From Mycoplasmopsis columbinasalis (GTDB lineage: Bacteria; Bacillota_I; Bacilli_A; Mycoplasmatales; Metamycoplasmataceae), in contig NZ_LR215043.1 of NCBI RefSeq assembly GCF_900660705.1, positions 1 through 64,000 of the forward strand: a stretch of DNA of 64,000 nucleotides. Direction: 5' to 3'. Within the stretch, counting starts at the first letter, position 1. Every line of letters begins with the position of its first letter. Below are positions 27,575 through 40,100 of the stretch, piece by piece. The translations under genes were made by a program, and so were the position numbers. Under the pieces are notes generated by a model. That model was not told where the DNA came from. It ran no database searches and saw nothing but the letters and a program-made list of their open reading frames with translations.

Positions 27575-28474
27575 TTAAATATTTCAGTATTCAGGTGCAG
27601 ACTCGAAGGTATAAACTGGAATTTTTTTGGTTGTGTGCTCACTAATAATGTTACGTACTTGCTGAGCCATTTCGTTAATAAAGACAGCTTCAACGTTATG
27701 CGGCACCGCCACAACATTAAGTCCCGCTTGGCGATAAGTTTGTCACTCCGACCATTTAATGTCGCTAGTAACCACTAAGTCAGGTTGAACAATACCTTTA
27801 CTATAGTTTAAAAATTCGTGCATATACTTCATTGAACCTGAACCAGCCATAAACATAAAGTAGTTCCCTGTGTTAGCAGGGTTGTTAAGGACTTCTGGTC
27901 TGAGGTTAGCTTGGAAGGCGCCAGCGCCAAAAACTTCTTTAAGTGCGTTGACTACAGAAATAAGTGGGATTTTTTGGTCAGTTCGTAAAATTGCTGGGTA
28001 AGGTGACAACTGGTAATAATTAACCAAGTCACCAGGTACACCAAGTGTGTGTAAAACTTTGCGTGCAATTAAAGTCGAAGTGTCATTTTGTGGCGCTTCG
28101 TCAAATTCTTCGTGCAAACCAAAGGTGTACAAGCGGTGTGAACGCAAAAGTTGGTCTAAGCTTTGTTTGTGTGGTTCGAGTAGTTTTTCGTCAGCCTTAG
28201 TGTGTCAGTGCAATAAATGGTGAGTAATAAGTAAGTTACACTCGTGCTTAAGCATAAAGTCAATTACTTTGTCATCAACATCTAGCGCAACCACAACCCC
28301 GCGACAAAGTGTTCTTGATGGCAATTTGGTTTTGTCAGCATAAGTTGGTGTGCCAAGTTCATCAGTGAGTACTGGTGGGTAAACTTGCTTTAGAGCGTGA
28401 ATGAGTTCGCTAATTTTTAAGTTGCGTGCTTTGGCAAGGGTTTGAGTTGGTGTTTTTGGTTGTTTAGTGGGCAT
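27575..28474 (-). CDS. Nif3-like dinuclear metal centre protein
   Basis: 299 residues, TGA Trp at two sites. Nif3/YqfO (PF01784) signatures: metal-ligand His pair in 'LLITHHLLHW' (85-86), the 'GSGSMKYMHEFL' glycine loop, 'VVTSDIKWSE' and a C-terminal 'VVAVPHNVEAVF' carrying the last ligand region. Members form hexamers with two metals per subunit; the biochemical role is not settled (proposed GTP cyclohydrolase II-like or accessory functions). The first ~20 residues are Lys/Thr/Gln-rich and extra. The ATG (28474) lies 11 bases inside the end of sigA, so translation is coupled. Firmicutes also place this family downstream of sigA. No frameshift. Confidence 0.85.
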
Positions 28475-30053
28475 AATCTTTTAAGTTCTTTGCGTTTTTC
28501 GAACTATTTTTCACTTTCTTGAGAATTTTATTTTCAATTTGTCTGATGCGTTCCTTCGAAACACCACGTTCGGCTGCTAATTCTTCGAGTGAGTGTAAAC
28601 GAAATGGTTTGTTATCATCCTCTGGATTGTGGCCAACACCGTAACGTTTACAAATGAGGGTGTACTCTTCATCATCGAGTGTTTCACGCAAAATTTTGTC
28701 TAAGTTGTGCACCAATTCTTCGCTTGAGGCATAGTCAACTGGGCTGGTGATAGTTTCGTCTTTGACAAAATCACTAAACGAAGAATCGTTTTCCTTGCCA
28801 ATTTGTTTATCAAGTGAAATAGGATCGACATTAATTTTACGAATGTAACGCACCTTGGCAGCGGTGTAATTGTTGTCAAATCTTTTAGCAATTTCTTCGT
28901 CAGTTGGTTCACGACCAAGTTCTTGTTGTAAGTCCCGCTCAACTTTTGAAAGTTTATTGATGGTTTCGACCATATGTACTGGTACCCGGATGGTACGCGC
29001 TTGGTCGGCAACAGCACGGGTGATTGCTTGCCGGATTCACCAGGTGGCATAAGTTGAAAACTTGTAACCAGTCCGCACGTCATATTTTTGCACAGCTTTG
29101 ACAATACCACTATTTCCCTCAGAAATTAAGTCAATAAAACTTAAACCTCTGTTTTTGTATTTTTTCGCATTATTAATTACAAGCCGCAAGTTCCGTTTGA
29201 TGAGTTTATCACGAGCGCGTTTGCCCCGGAAACCACCATTATCCATTTCTTGAGCAAGTTTTTCTTCTTCCTCTTTGGTGAGTAATTTTCCGTACTTACC
29301 AATCCAACGCATATATCACTTGACAATATCTTGGGTTTCAGTAAGTTTGTTCCGGAGTTCTTTCACACTTTTCTTTTGCCCGTTACTATTTAACACAATA
29401 TCGTTGTCATTATCAAAGTTTTCAAGTTCTAGTTGTTCGAGTTTCTTCTTGCCACGTTTACCTTTTGGTTTTTCCTCATCCACTTCTTCTTCGTCATCAG
29501 CGTAAGAACTTTCGTCTGAATAATAGTCTTCGTCATCGTAATCATAAGCATACTCGTCATCGTCATAGTCAGAGCCAAGATCATAGTCGCTCAAGTAACC
29601 CGCCATCTCAGGGTCGAAGTCATCGTATTCGTCATCGTTGCGAGCTTTTTTCTCTTTTTTCCGATTTGGTTGTGCTTCCTCTTCGTCCTCATCATCGTAA
29701 TCATCGTAATCACTTTCACGATGTGTTGGTGCCGTGGTACGTTCTGAGTCGTGTTCACCGTCAGGGTCGGAACTAATTTCATCTTCGTCAAGATCTAAAT
29801 CAACACCTTCGCTGCTAAAATCAAAATCACTCACATCGTCAAGATCGCCTTGGTTGGTTTCGTCAGAAAGCAAACCTTTTTGCATCAAGGCATCATAAAA
29901 ATCATCCATCTCACTATCAGTCACTTCAACTTGAATTTTATTTAGATAGTCATAGAGATCCTGCTGGCTTAGTTGTTTCTTTCCTTGAGTTTCTGCGTAT
30001 TTTTCCACCAATTCAACTACTGGTAAGATTTCTTTTTTAATAGTCTTGGCCAT
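28464..30053 (-). CDS. rpoD: RNA polymerase primary sigma factor
   Basis: 529 residues, TGA Trp at 29037-29039 and 29313-29315. Sigma-70 region 2 reads '[20 protein letters not shown]', then '[14 protein letters not shown]' (region 2.3-2.4, melting and -10 contacts). Region 3 follows with '[13 protein letters not shown]'. Region 4 HTH is near 500 with '[17 protein letters not shown]'. Residues ~65-200 form an exceptionally acidic Asp/Glu/Tyr tract with a short Lys-rich interruption, filling the place of region 1. The start overlaps the dnaG end by 17 bases, and the gene overlaps nif3 by 11. It directs transcription of housekeeping genes; the -10 TATAAT boxes in this window fit. Confidence 0.95.
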
Positions 30054-32148
30054 GTTCGTCCTCCTTAAGAATTATTGTTGCTAGTTGTTGCGAGTCAATT
30101 GATATTAAAAATTTATCATAGTAATCTTTTAACTTTTCGTGCAATGAAACCCCTGATTTATATTCTTGGTTTTGTTTTTGTTCCTGTTCAGCGGTGTTAT
30201 TTGTTATTTGACGAGCTTTATTAGACTTAAAAGTCAAATCAGCAAGAATTAATTTATCAGCATGGATCAAATAAGCACGTAGAGCTCTAAGCATCTGGTT
30301 ACAAAACAACACTATCTTGTGGTGATAATCACTCGCGCTTTCATTAGCACCATACTGATAAAAATTTGTTAAAAACTCGCGAAATTCAGCAGAAGAAAAG
30401 TATTCAAGTTCTAATTTTTGCACAGAGTTAGGACTAAGTTTAAACTCATTGGCTTTTTGAATTTTTTCACCCAAACGACGAAACACTTGTTCTTTGCGTT
30501 TGGCCGGTGTTAATTCTTCATCTTCATTTAAACTTAAATTCTCCACAAAATTTTCTTCACTTGTAGGATCTTGTTCATAAGTGGGATGTGAATAACTAAA
30601 TTCTCGAAAAAAATAGTCTTTATTGACGGTGTCATCGATTGATCATAAATAATTTTGTGCTCGTTTGTAAATTTTGTGTAACTCTGGATGCTTGATAAGA
30701 AGATAAATGAATTTTTCTACTTCGATAAACTGCGGAACGGGTTGCTGTGCTTGATCGCTAGGTTGGTCTGTTTGGGTTGGTGTTTCACTCTGCGAAGCAA
30801 CGGTTTTTGGTTCTGAATGATTTTCAAAAAAATCGCTCAATTCGTCTGCTTCAATTTTGCTAGGTTGGTGAGTGAAAGCTGCGAAAAAATCTTCTAAATT
30901 AAACGACTTATCAATTTCTTCTTGAACACGATTATTTCAAAATTTCTTTTCAATGTGGTCGGTGTGTCATAATAACTCGGCAAAATCGTATCCAAATTCT
31001 TGATAATCACGAAAGTTAGGTTGTTTAGTCGCGTTAAGTGTTAAATTGTGTTTCTTAACGAGGTAATGGTAAGCAAATTCCATAGCGGAAATTGGTTTTT
31101 CAAGTAGAGCTTGCAATCGTTTAGGACCAAATTGGTTTAAGAGTTCATCAGGGTCTAAGTCAGTTTGGTTGTTGGCAACTAAAGTATAAATGTTGTGTTT
31201 TGTGAGAAATTTAATTGACTGGTAAGTAGCATTTTGACCGGCTGCATCACCATCGAGAAAAAGTAAAATTTCTTTGTTTTTGAGCAAATGCAGGTGGTCA
31301 GTAGTAAGTGCCGTACCCATTAAGGCGATTCCGTTTTTATAATTCGCACGGTAAAGGGCAATTACATCCATAAAACCTTCTGTCAAGATGAGCTTGGTTG
31401 AGTCGCTTGTAATTGCACGATGGTAGTTATAAATTAGCTTTGCCTTCTGAAATAAAGAGTTTTCAGAACTATTAACATATTTAGGTTTTTCATGTGGTAA
31501 AAGTGTCCGACCACTAAAACCAACCACATTGCCATGAACATCACGAATAGCAAAAGTGACACGATTGCGAAAAATTAATTTGTTTGCTTCAGTCAAAACT
31601 CCACTTGCTTGTAAAACACGAAGGTCGCCTTGGAGTTCTTTTTGCACAAAGGTTTCAAAAGCGGTTTCAGGAGCAAAACCGATGTCAAATTCTTTGAGCA
31701 ATTCGAGTGTGAGGTTACGTTCATTAAAAAAAGTTTTGAGTTCACGCGTGCCGCTATTGGCTAAAAATTCGAATTTAAAAAAGTTGTTCAAACGGTCAAG
31801 TTGTTCAAGTTTAGTTTCTTCGTTACGTGAGTAAGTTGGTTTAGTTTCCTCACCTATATTATAGTTACTTACGTCAATTCCTGCTCTTTGTGCCAGGGTC
31901 ACTAAAGCTTGCTGTCAAGAACATTTAGTGTATTTAGCCACAAAGGAAATCACATTACCACCAACGTTGCAGACAAAACACTTAAAGAGTTGTTTTTCTT
32001 TCGAAATGGAAAGTGAGGGATTTGAGTCACTGTGAAAAGGACATAACGCCACATAGTTACGTCCCTTTTTAATTACATTGAGGTATGAGCTAATTACTTC
32101 TTCAATGTCATTAGCATCTTTGACTAGTTGAATGAGGTCTTTGGTCAT
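30037..32148 (-). CDS. dnaG: DNA primase
   Basis: 703 residues once TGA is Trp. Zinc ribbon CHCC at C36, H39, C57, C60 (CPFH then CFVC). The RNA polymerase core spans ~120-320 and includes the Toprim motifs 'LTEGFMDV' (Glu257) and DGDAAG (Asp299, Asp301). Typical primase order. After ~430 the protein has a Gln/Pro/Glu-rich stretch, then a Leu/Lys-rich helical C-terminal part (about 530-703) that would correspond to the helicase-binding domain; it is longer and less conserved than in other bacteria. The stop lies 17 bases inside sigA. glyS ends 29 bases upstream of its ATG. Confidence 0.94.
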
Positions 32149-32177
32149 TTTTGCTGTTGTTTGTGAAACAAATTTTA

Positions 32178-33896
32178 CTATATTTTTTGTAAATAAGAGG
32201 TAATTTCACTGATTTTGATGCGTTCTTGTTTCATTGTGTCACGGTTCCGAATGGTAACACACTGGTCGACAAGGGTGTCAAAATCGATGGTCACGCAGTA
32301 TGGTGTGCCTAGTGCGTCTTGACGCCGATAACGTTTACCAATTGAGCCACTATCATCATAAGCTACACTAAGATTAGTTGCTAGTAAGTCTTCAAAAACT
32401 TCGGTAGCTTTCTCGTTTAATTTTTTTACAAGTGGTAGAATGGCAACTTTATATGGTGCCACGGCTGGTTTAAACCTAAGGACAACGCGCGAATCACCAT
32501 CGGCCAATTGCTCTTCGTCATAGGCATCAATTAAGAGTGCAAAGAGCAAACGGTCAAGTCCCATTGAAGGTTCAATTACATACGGAAGAAATTTTTCGTT
32601 TGTGAAAGGATCTTGGTATTCGAGCGATTCACCCGTGGCAGCTTGGTGACTCTTGAGGTCAAAGTCAGTCCGGTTGGCTACGCCAAGTAATTCACCCCAA
32701 CCAAATGGAAAGTGGTATTCAATGTCACTAGTACCAGCTGAATAGTGGGCTAGTTCTTCAGGTGCATGTTCACGAATGCGCAAGTTAGCTTGCGCCAAAC
32801 CAAGTAAACGCACAAAGTTAAAAGTTTTTTGAATGTAATCCTGGTAGAGTTGGGGTGCTTGCGCAGGAGTACAAAAGACTTCAAGTTCCATTTGTTCAAA
32901 CTCACGGGTCCGGAAGATGAAATTCCCGGGGGTAACTTCGTTACGAAAACTTTTACCAATTTGGCCAATCCCAAGGGGTGGTTTAGCACGCATTGCCCGT
33001 TGCACGTTTTTAAAGTTCACCATAATCCCTTGCGTAGTTTCAGGACGTAAATAAATGGTGCTTTTTTTGTCTTCAAGCACTCCTTGTCTGGTTTCAAACA
33101 TCAAGTTAAACTTTTTAACTTCACTCCAGTCGCACTTAGCGCCTTCATATTCGTGAAGGTGTTGTGTGAGAAAGGCTTGCATTTGGGCAAAACTTAAAGT
33201 TTCAGCGTTAAGACTAGGATCAATGGCTTCAATTAGTTTATCCGCACGGTAACGTTTGCCGTTAACTTTATTTTCAATCAAAGGGTCATTAAAGTTAGTT
33301 ACGTGGCCAGAAGTCACTCACACTTGCGGGTTCATAAGAATTTTAGAATCGATCAAAAAGTTTTGTTTTTCTTTAGTAATAAATTCACGTTCTCACAAAC
33401 GTGCTACGTTATTTTTTAATAATGTACCCAGTGGACCATAGTCTCAAGTGTTAGCTAAACCGCCATAAATTTCTGAGCCCTGAAACACAAAACCTGTGCT
33501 CTTGAGTAAGTTGATGAGTTTTGGAATACTTTTGTCGGCATTTGCTAAAACTTTAGTTTTGAGAATTTGTTTGTCTCAGTCAATTTTTTTTGTCGCTGTT
33601 TGCGTAATGCTAGCTAGTAAAACGGCTTTAACTTTAGCGCGGTCAGTACCATAAACTACTTCCTTCGCTTTGCTTTTGAGCTTAGCAAGAATTACTTCGG
33701 GACTAAGTTTTGTGCTTTCAACTAAACGTTCAAGGTAACCAAGGCCAACTGTGCAACTTGAACCTTTGCGATAGCCTCGTGAAATGGCTGCCAGTAAATA
33801 AGTTTGGCCATTGGCTTTGCGTGCTTGGTTGATGATGTAATGTTTACCAAGTAAATTTTCATTGTTATTTTTGTTGTGGTCAGAAGTTGATGCCAT
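32178..33896 (-). CDS. glyS: Glycyl-tRNA synthetase (alpha2 type) with N-terminal extension
   Basis: 572 residues. The class II core starts around 115-120 with 'IPKLINLLKSTGFVFQGSEI' and 'YGGLANTWDYGPLG'. It carries motif 2 'FRNEVTPGNFIFRTREFEQM' and motif 3 'EPSMGLDRLLFALL'; the core of ~455 residues equals normal mycoplasma GlyRS. Residues 1 to ~105 are extra: 'KANGQTYLLAAISRGYRKGS' and 'TVGLGYLERL' recall the N-terminus of IS1634-type transposases (my reading, unverified). The joint is in frame through a TGA Trp. No ATG with a ribosome-binding site exists at the core boundary, so ATG 33896 is the best start, although its own site is weak. It charges tRNA-Gly. First gene of glyS-dnaG-sigA-nif3. 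Confidence 0.92.
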
Positions 33897-33980
33897 AGCG
33901 AAAATCTTTCTGTGTTTGTAAATTTGTATATGTGTTGTATGTATAGTTACATATTTTAGTCTAAAAGGAACAAAATCAAA

Positions 33981-34008
33981 ACAAAAACTAGAGCACAAGG
34001 CTCTAGTT
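33981..34008 (-). terminator. Terminator of the VKED-repeat gene
   Basis: Stem AACTAGAGC / GCTCTAGTT (9 bp, loop of 5) followed by TTTTTGTTTTG on the minus strand. A second hairpin (TTTGCTTAA / TTAAGCAAA at 34072-34093) without a T tract lies between it and the stop. Confidence 0.85.
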
Positions 34009-34113
34009 AGTTTTGACTAGCGCAGTTGGTAGTCAGCACGGATGAAGTTGGAGTAATTACAAACTAAGTAGTTTGCTTAATTAGTTAAGCAAATTAGCTA
34101 GTAGTGTAAGTTA

Positions 34114-37100
34114 CTAACTAAAAATGTTAAACACGTCAGTAAGGGCTAAGATTCCAAAGACAGCCAAGACGATCACTGCCACCACAAAGAGAGCGGCAAA
34201 AGCAAGGAAAATTTTGAAACCAGTTGAAGCTTTTTCACCCTTAGCCACAGTGACATCTGCTTTTTCGTTGGTCACATGTAATTTGCTAAAGTCTTCGTGT
34301 TGTGAAGTTCAAAAGTCTGGTAATTTTTGGGCTACCACTGGAATCGTTGAAGTGTCAACTACTGGTTCAGCTTTTTTGGTTTTGGCAGCTGGTTCTTTGA
34401 CTTCGTTTGCTGGTAAAACAGTTGGAATCACGTTTTCAGCAATCAATTCAGCAAAAGGAGCAGGTACTTTTGCACTTTTCTCTTTAGTTTTCTTGGCTTT
34501 GGCAGCATTTTTAAGTTCTTGCCGTTTAGCTTTGTGAGCGTCTTTGTAGTTGAGTTGGCCAGGAGTTTCAGGATCAATTACTTCAGGTGCAATTGGCTGG
34601 GTGTTAACTGGCACTCTTAAGTCAGGGAAAATAATTTGGTCTTCTTTGATCTTGTTTTCTTCGTATTGGCTTCTAGCTTCATTGACATCATCAGGGTCAA
34701 TGATGGTGTATTCAACTTGATCTTCCTTGGTTGTGAAGTCTGGATCAAGTTGAGGAGTCAAGTTAGCGTGTTTCATAATGTTTACCTCATTTTTATCAAT
34801 TTCATGCGTGTGTTTGTAGTAATTTTCTAAACCAGTATAAACTGCATTGTTCAAACTTCTAAAGTTTGCTAACAACTGATCATTAGCATATGGATTTTGG
34901 ACGTTGTACTTAAGCACAAGTGGAATTTCATAATCATATTCAGCGTAAGGGACAAACCCAACATAGAAGTCACCATAATTTAAGTATGAAGTTTCATACG
35001 CAACAAGTTGACGAGTTTTTTCCACTGTGTTGTAGTAGTAAGCGGAGTTAATTGGTTTGTCAGATAAACCTTTACCATAGGCAAATTTGCGTAATAAAGT
35101 ATCTTGAATTTTCGTTAAAGGTTCAACTAGTTGCGTGTTGCTTTGTGCTAAGGTTGTGGCATCTAATTTTGCGTTGATATTATCAAGCACTCAGTTGGCT
35201 GCAGTAACATTTGAGTAAATTCTACTAAAGTCGCTATCACTAATAGTTTGTCCAGAAACTAAATCATTAAGTGCTTTTAATTTATCTAAGTATTGTTCCA
35301 CAATCATATATTGGTGAATTTCACTAAAGTCACCAATGTATTTGTACTTAGTAACATAGCGTTGGTCGTAAGCTTTTTCTTTATCTAGGTAACCTTTAAG
35401 TTCCCTTAAGTTTGCAACATCAAGATTATCAATTGGATCTTTTTGTGTAGTTCAATCTAGCCAACCACCTGATGCCATAAACAAGCGCACTTCATCATCA
35501 TCTTCTTTTATTAAGACTTTGTTTGCGTAACTTTGAGCAATTGGGAACAAATCATCTCTAAATTCTTGTGGACGAGCTGTTCAGTCCGCAATTGTTTTTC
35601 TAGTTGGCAGTTCTTCTTTGATTGGTGGACCATCAACAAAAGTTTGTTGCGTTTCTAAGTTTTCTTCTTCAACAAGAGGCGTTGAGTCAACAGGAGCAGG
35701 TACTGCGTCTGGTTCACTTGCTTCTGGTAGGTACACATCACCTGGCCATTCTTCCTTAATTAATTCAAAGTCAACTGGTGATTTTGAAGGCGGATAGTGT
35801 GGTACAAATGAACTCACAAAATCTTCTTTGACAGGAACAAATTGTTTGTGTACAGGAGTTTGTTCTGGACTAATAAATGGTTTTTCACCATCTGGTCATT
35901 CTTCTTTGATTAAAGCAAAGTCAACAGGACTAAAGTCAGCTGAGTAATGAGGCACATAAGTTTCCACTAAATCTTCTTTAACTGGTACGAATGGCTTTTC
36001 TTCTTCAACGGTTAGTTTTTCTGTTGAATTATCAGTTTGTGTGGTAACTGATTCTGGTTGCATTTCTTCTTTCGCAGGTAAATAAGCAACTCCATCAGGT
36101 CATTCTTCCTTAATTAATTCAAAGTCCACTGGTGATTTTGAAGCTGGATAATGTGGACCAAATGAATTTACAAAGTCTTCTTTAACAGGAACAAATTGTT
36201 GATGTTTTGGACTATCTGGTAGGTTCACAAGTGGTTTTTGACCATCTGGTCATTCCTCTTTGATTAAATCAAAGTTCACAGGACTAAAGTCGGCAGGATA
36301 GTGAGGTATGAAGTTAGTAACTAAGTCTTCTTTAACTGGTACAAATGGTTTAATTGTTTCAATAACAGCAGGTTGAACAGTTGGTTGAACTTTTTCTTCT
36401 TTTGACACAGGCAAGTAAGTTTTACCATCAGGTCATTCTTCTTTAATTAAATTGAAATCAACTGGTGATTTTGAAGCAGGATAATGTGGACCAAATGAAC
36501 TCACAAAATCTTCTTTGACAGGAACAAATTGTTGATGTTTTGGACTATCTGGTAGGTTCACAAGTGGTTTTTGACCATCTGGCCATTCTTCTTTGATTAA
36601 ATCAAAGTTCACGGGACTAAAGTCAGCTGGATAGTGAGGCACGAAGTTAGTAACTAAGTCTTCTTTAACAGGCACAAACTCTGCTGGAGCTTCTTCAACT
36701 TCTAATGGTTGTGCTGCGTGCGCTTGGTCTTCCTTAAGGGGTGCTTCAGGTTTACCGAAAGGTCATTCTTCTTTGATTAAATTGAAATTAACTGGTGAAG
36801 GTGAAAGTGGGTAAACAGGTACAAAACTGGTTACGAAATCTTCTTTAACCGGTACAAATGGCTTAGCTGTTTCGACAACAGGTTGCACAACTGGCTCAAC
36901 TTTTTCTTCTTTTTGTACAGGTGAGTAAGCTTTACCACCAGGTCATTCTTCTTTAATTAAGTTAAAGTCCACAGGTTCGTCATCTGCTGGATATTGTGGT
37001 GTAAAGTGAGTAACTAAGTCTTCTTTAACAGGTACAAATTCTGCTGGAGCTTCTTCAACAACTAATGGTTGCACTGCGTGTGCTTGATCTTCCTTAAGTG

Positions 37101-40100
37101 GTGCTTCAGGTTTGCCAAAAGGTCACTCTTCTTTAATTAAATTGAAGTTAACTGGGTTTGTAGGTTGATTATAGTTTGGTTCTGTTGCTTCAACTAAATC
37201 TTCTTTAACTGGTACAAATGATTTAGTTGGTTGTGTTTCTTCAGGTGTTGGTAATGGTTCAGCAACTGGTTCAACTTCAGACGCAGATTCAGATTGTTCT
37301 TTAGGTAAAGATTGCTCAAAATTGTCGCCAAAAGGTGGCATTTCCTCTTTGATGAGTAAACCTTCTTCAAGAAGTTCTGGAATTGGTCAACGATTGTCTT
37401 GAAATTCTTGTGGTGCTGCTTGAAAATCATATGTAACTTGCACCAAATCTTCTTTAACTGGAACGAATGGTTTATCTTCTTGAAGAGGTTTTGGTTCTTC
37501 TTTCGCAATTATTCTGGCAACGCCATCTGGCATTTCTTCTTTAATTAAGTTTCTGTTGACAAAAATTGGTGCAGAATAAGTTGGTGTAAAACTTTGAACC
37601 AAATCTTCTTTAACCGGTACAAATGGCTTAGTTGTTTCAACAACAGGTTGGGCAACTGGTTCAACTTTTTCTTCTTTTTGTACAGGTAAGTAAGCTTTAC
37701 CGCCAGGTCATTCTTCTTTGATTAAGTTAAAGTCTAAAGGCTCACCATCAGCTGGATAGTGAGGCACGAAGTTAGTAACTAAGTCTTCTTTAACAGGCAC
37801 AAACTCTGCTGGAGCTTCTTCAACTTCTAATGGTTGTGCTGCATGCGCTTGGTCTTGCTTAAGCGGTGCTTCAGGTTTACCAAAAGGTCACTCTTCTTTG
37901 ATTAAGTTGAAGTTAACTGGTGAAGGTGAAAGTGGGTAAACAGGTACAAAACTGGTTACAAAATCTTCTTTAACCGGTACAAATGGCTTAGTTGTTTCAA
38001 CAACAGGTTGAGCAACTGGTTCAACTTTTTCTTCTTTTGGCGCAGGTAAGTAAGCTTTGCCGTCTGGTCATTCTTCTTTAATTAAATTGAAATCAACAGG
38101 TTCACCATCAGCTGGATATTGTGGCGTAAAGTGAGTAACTAAATCTTCTTTAACAGGTACAAATTCTGCTGGAGTTTCTTCAACAACTTCTAATGATTGT
38201 GCTGCATGTGCTTGGTCTTCCTTAAGCGGTACTTCAGGTTTACCAAAAGGTCACTCTTCTTTGATTAAGTTGAAGTTAACTGGTGAAGGTGAAAGTGGGT
38301 AAACAGGTACAAAACTGGTTATAAAATCTTCTTTAACCGGTACAAAAGGTTTAGTTGTTTCAACAACAGGTTGCGCTGTTGGTTCAACTTTTTCTTCTTT
38401 TGGCGCAGGTAAGTAAGCTTTGCCGTCTGGTCATTCTTCTTTAATTAAATTGAAATCAACAGGTTCACCATCAGCTGGATATTGTGGCGTAAAGTGAGTA
38501 ACTAAATCTTCTTTAACCGGTACAAATTCTGCTGGAGTTTCTTCAACAACTTCTAATGATTGTGCTGCATGCGCTCGGTCTTCCTTAAGCGGTGCTTCAG
38601 GTTTACCAAAAGGTCACTCTTCTTTGATTAAATTGAAGTTAACTGGTGAAGGTGAAAGTGGGTAAACAGGTACAAAACTGGTTACAAAATCTTCTTTAAC
38701 CGGTACAAATGGTTTAGCTGTTTCAACGACAGGTTGAGCAACTGGTTCAACTTTTTCTTCTTTTGGCGCAGGTAAGTAAGCTTTACCGCCAGGTCATTCT
38801 TCTTTGATTAAGTTAAAGTCTAAAGGCTCACCATCAGCTGGATATTGTGGCGTAAAGTGAGTAACTAAATCTTCTTTAACCGGTACAAATTCTGCTGGAG
38901 TCTCTTCAACAACTTCTAATGATTGTGCTGCGTGCGCTTGGTCTTCCTTAAGCGGTGCTTCAGGCTTGCCAAAAGGTCACTCTTCTTTGATTAAATTGAA
39001 GTTAACTGGTGAAGGTGAAAGTGGGTAAACAGGTACAAAACTGGTTATAAAATCTTCTTTAACCGGTACAAAAGGTTTAGTTGTTTCAACAACAGGTTGC
39101 GCTGTTGGTTCAACTTTTTCTTCTTTTGGCGCAGGTAAGTAAGCTTTGCCGTCTGGTCATTCTTCTTTGATTAAGTTAAAGTCTAAAGGTTCACCATCAG
39201 CTGGATATTGTGGCGTAAAGTGAGTAACTAAATCTTCTTTAACAGGTACAAATTCTGCTGGAGTTTCTTCAACAACTTCTAATGATTGTGCTGCATGCGC
39301 TTGGTCTTCCTTAAGTGGTGCTTCAGGTTTGCCAAAAGGTCACTCTTCTTTGATTAAGTTGAAGTTAACTGGTGAAGGTGAAAGTGAGTAAACAGGTACA
39401 AAACTGGTTACCAAATCTTCTTTAACCGGTACAAATAGTTTAGTTGTTTCAACGACAGGTTGGGCAACTAGTTCAACTTTTTCTTCTTTTGGCGCAGGTA
39501 AGTAAGCTTTACCGCCAGGTAATTCTTCTTTGATTAAGTTAAAGTCCACAGGCTCGCCATCTGCTGGATAGTGAGGAGTAAAGTGAGTAACTAAATCTTC
39601 TTTAACCGGTACAAATTCTGCTGGCGTTTCTTCAACAACTTCTAGTGGTTGTGCTGCGTGCGCTTGGTCTTCCTTAAGTGGTGCTTCAGGTTTGCCGAAA
39701 GGTCACTCTTCTTTGATTAAGTTAAAGTTAACTGGATTAGTAGGTTGATTATAGTTTGGTTGATTAACAGCAACTAAGTCTTCTTTAACTAGCAAGAAAG
39801 TTGGTGTAGTAGTTGCTGTTTCAGCTTGAGGAATAGCTTGTTTATCAGGTTTTGATTCTGCTTTGACATCACCATCGGCTAGTTCTTCTTTGATCACGTT
39901 TTTGTTATTAAGTTGGTTAACTAAAGGAGCTTTCGTATCTAAATAAACTTGATTAATTTCAGTAAAGTCAAGTGAATTTTGAATAAGATCTTCTTTAATT
40001 TTTGCATCAAAAAGTTCTTCAGCATTTTCATCTGAAGGAGAATGTAAAACTTCATTTACAAATTCATCTAAAGTTTGTTCAATTGGAATAGGACTATCAG

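Noticed and set aside
29465-29776. Plus-strand frame rich in His and Arg
   Set aside because: It is the complement of the acidic Asp/Glu tract of the sigma factor.
35600-39900. CRISPR-like array because of regular repeats
   Set aside because: Repeats are coding, in frame and 363 bp long, without constant short repeats and unique spacers, and there are no cas genes.
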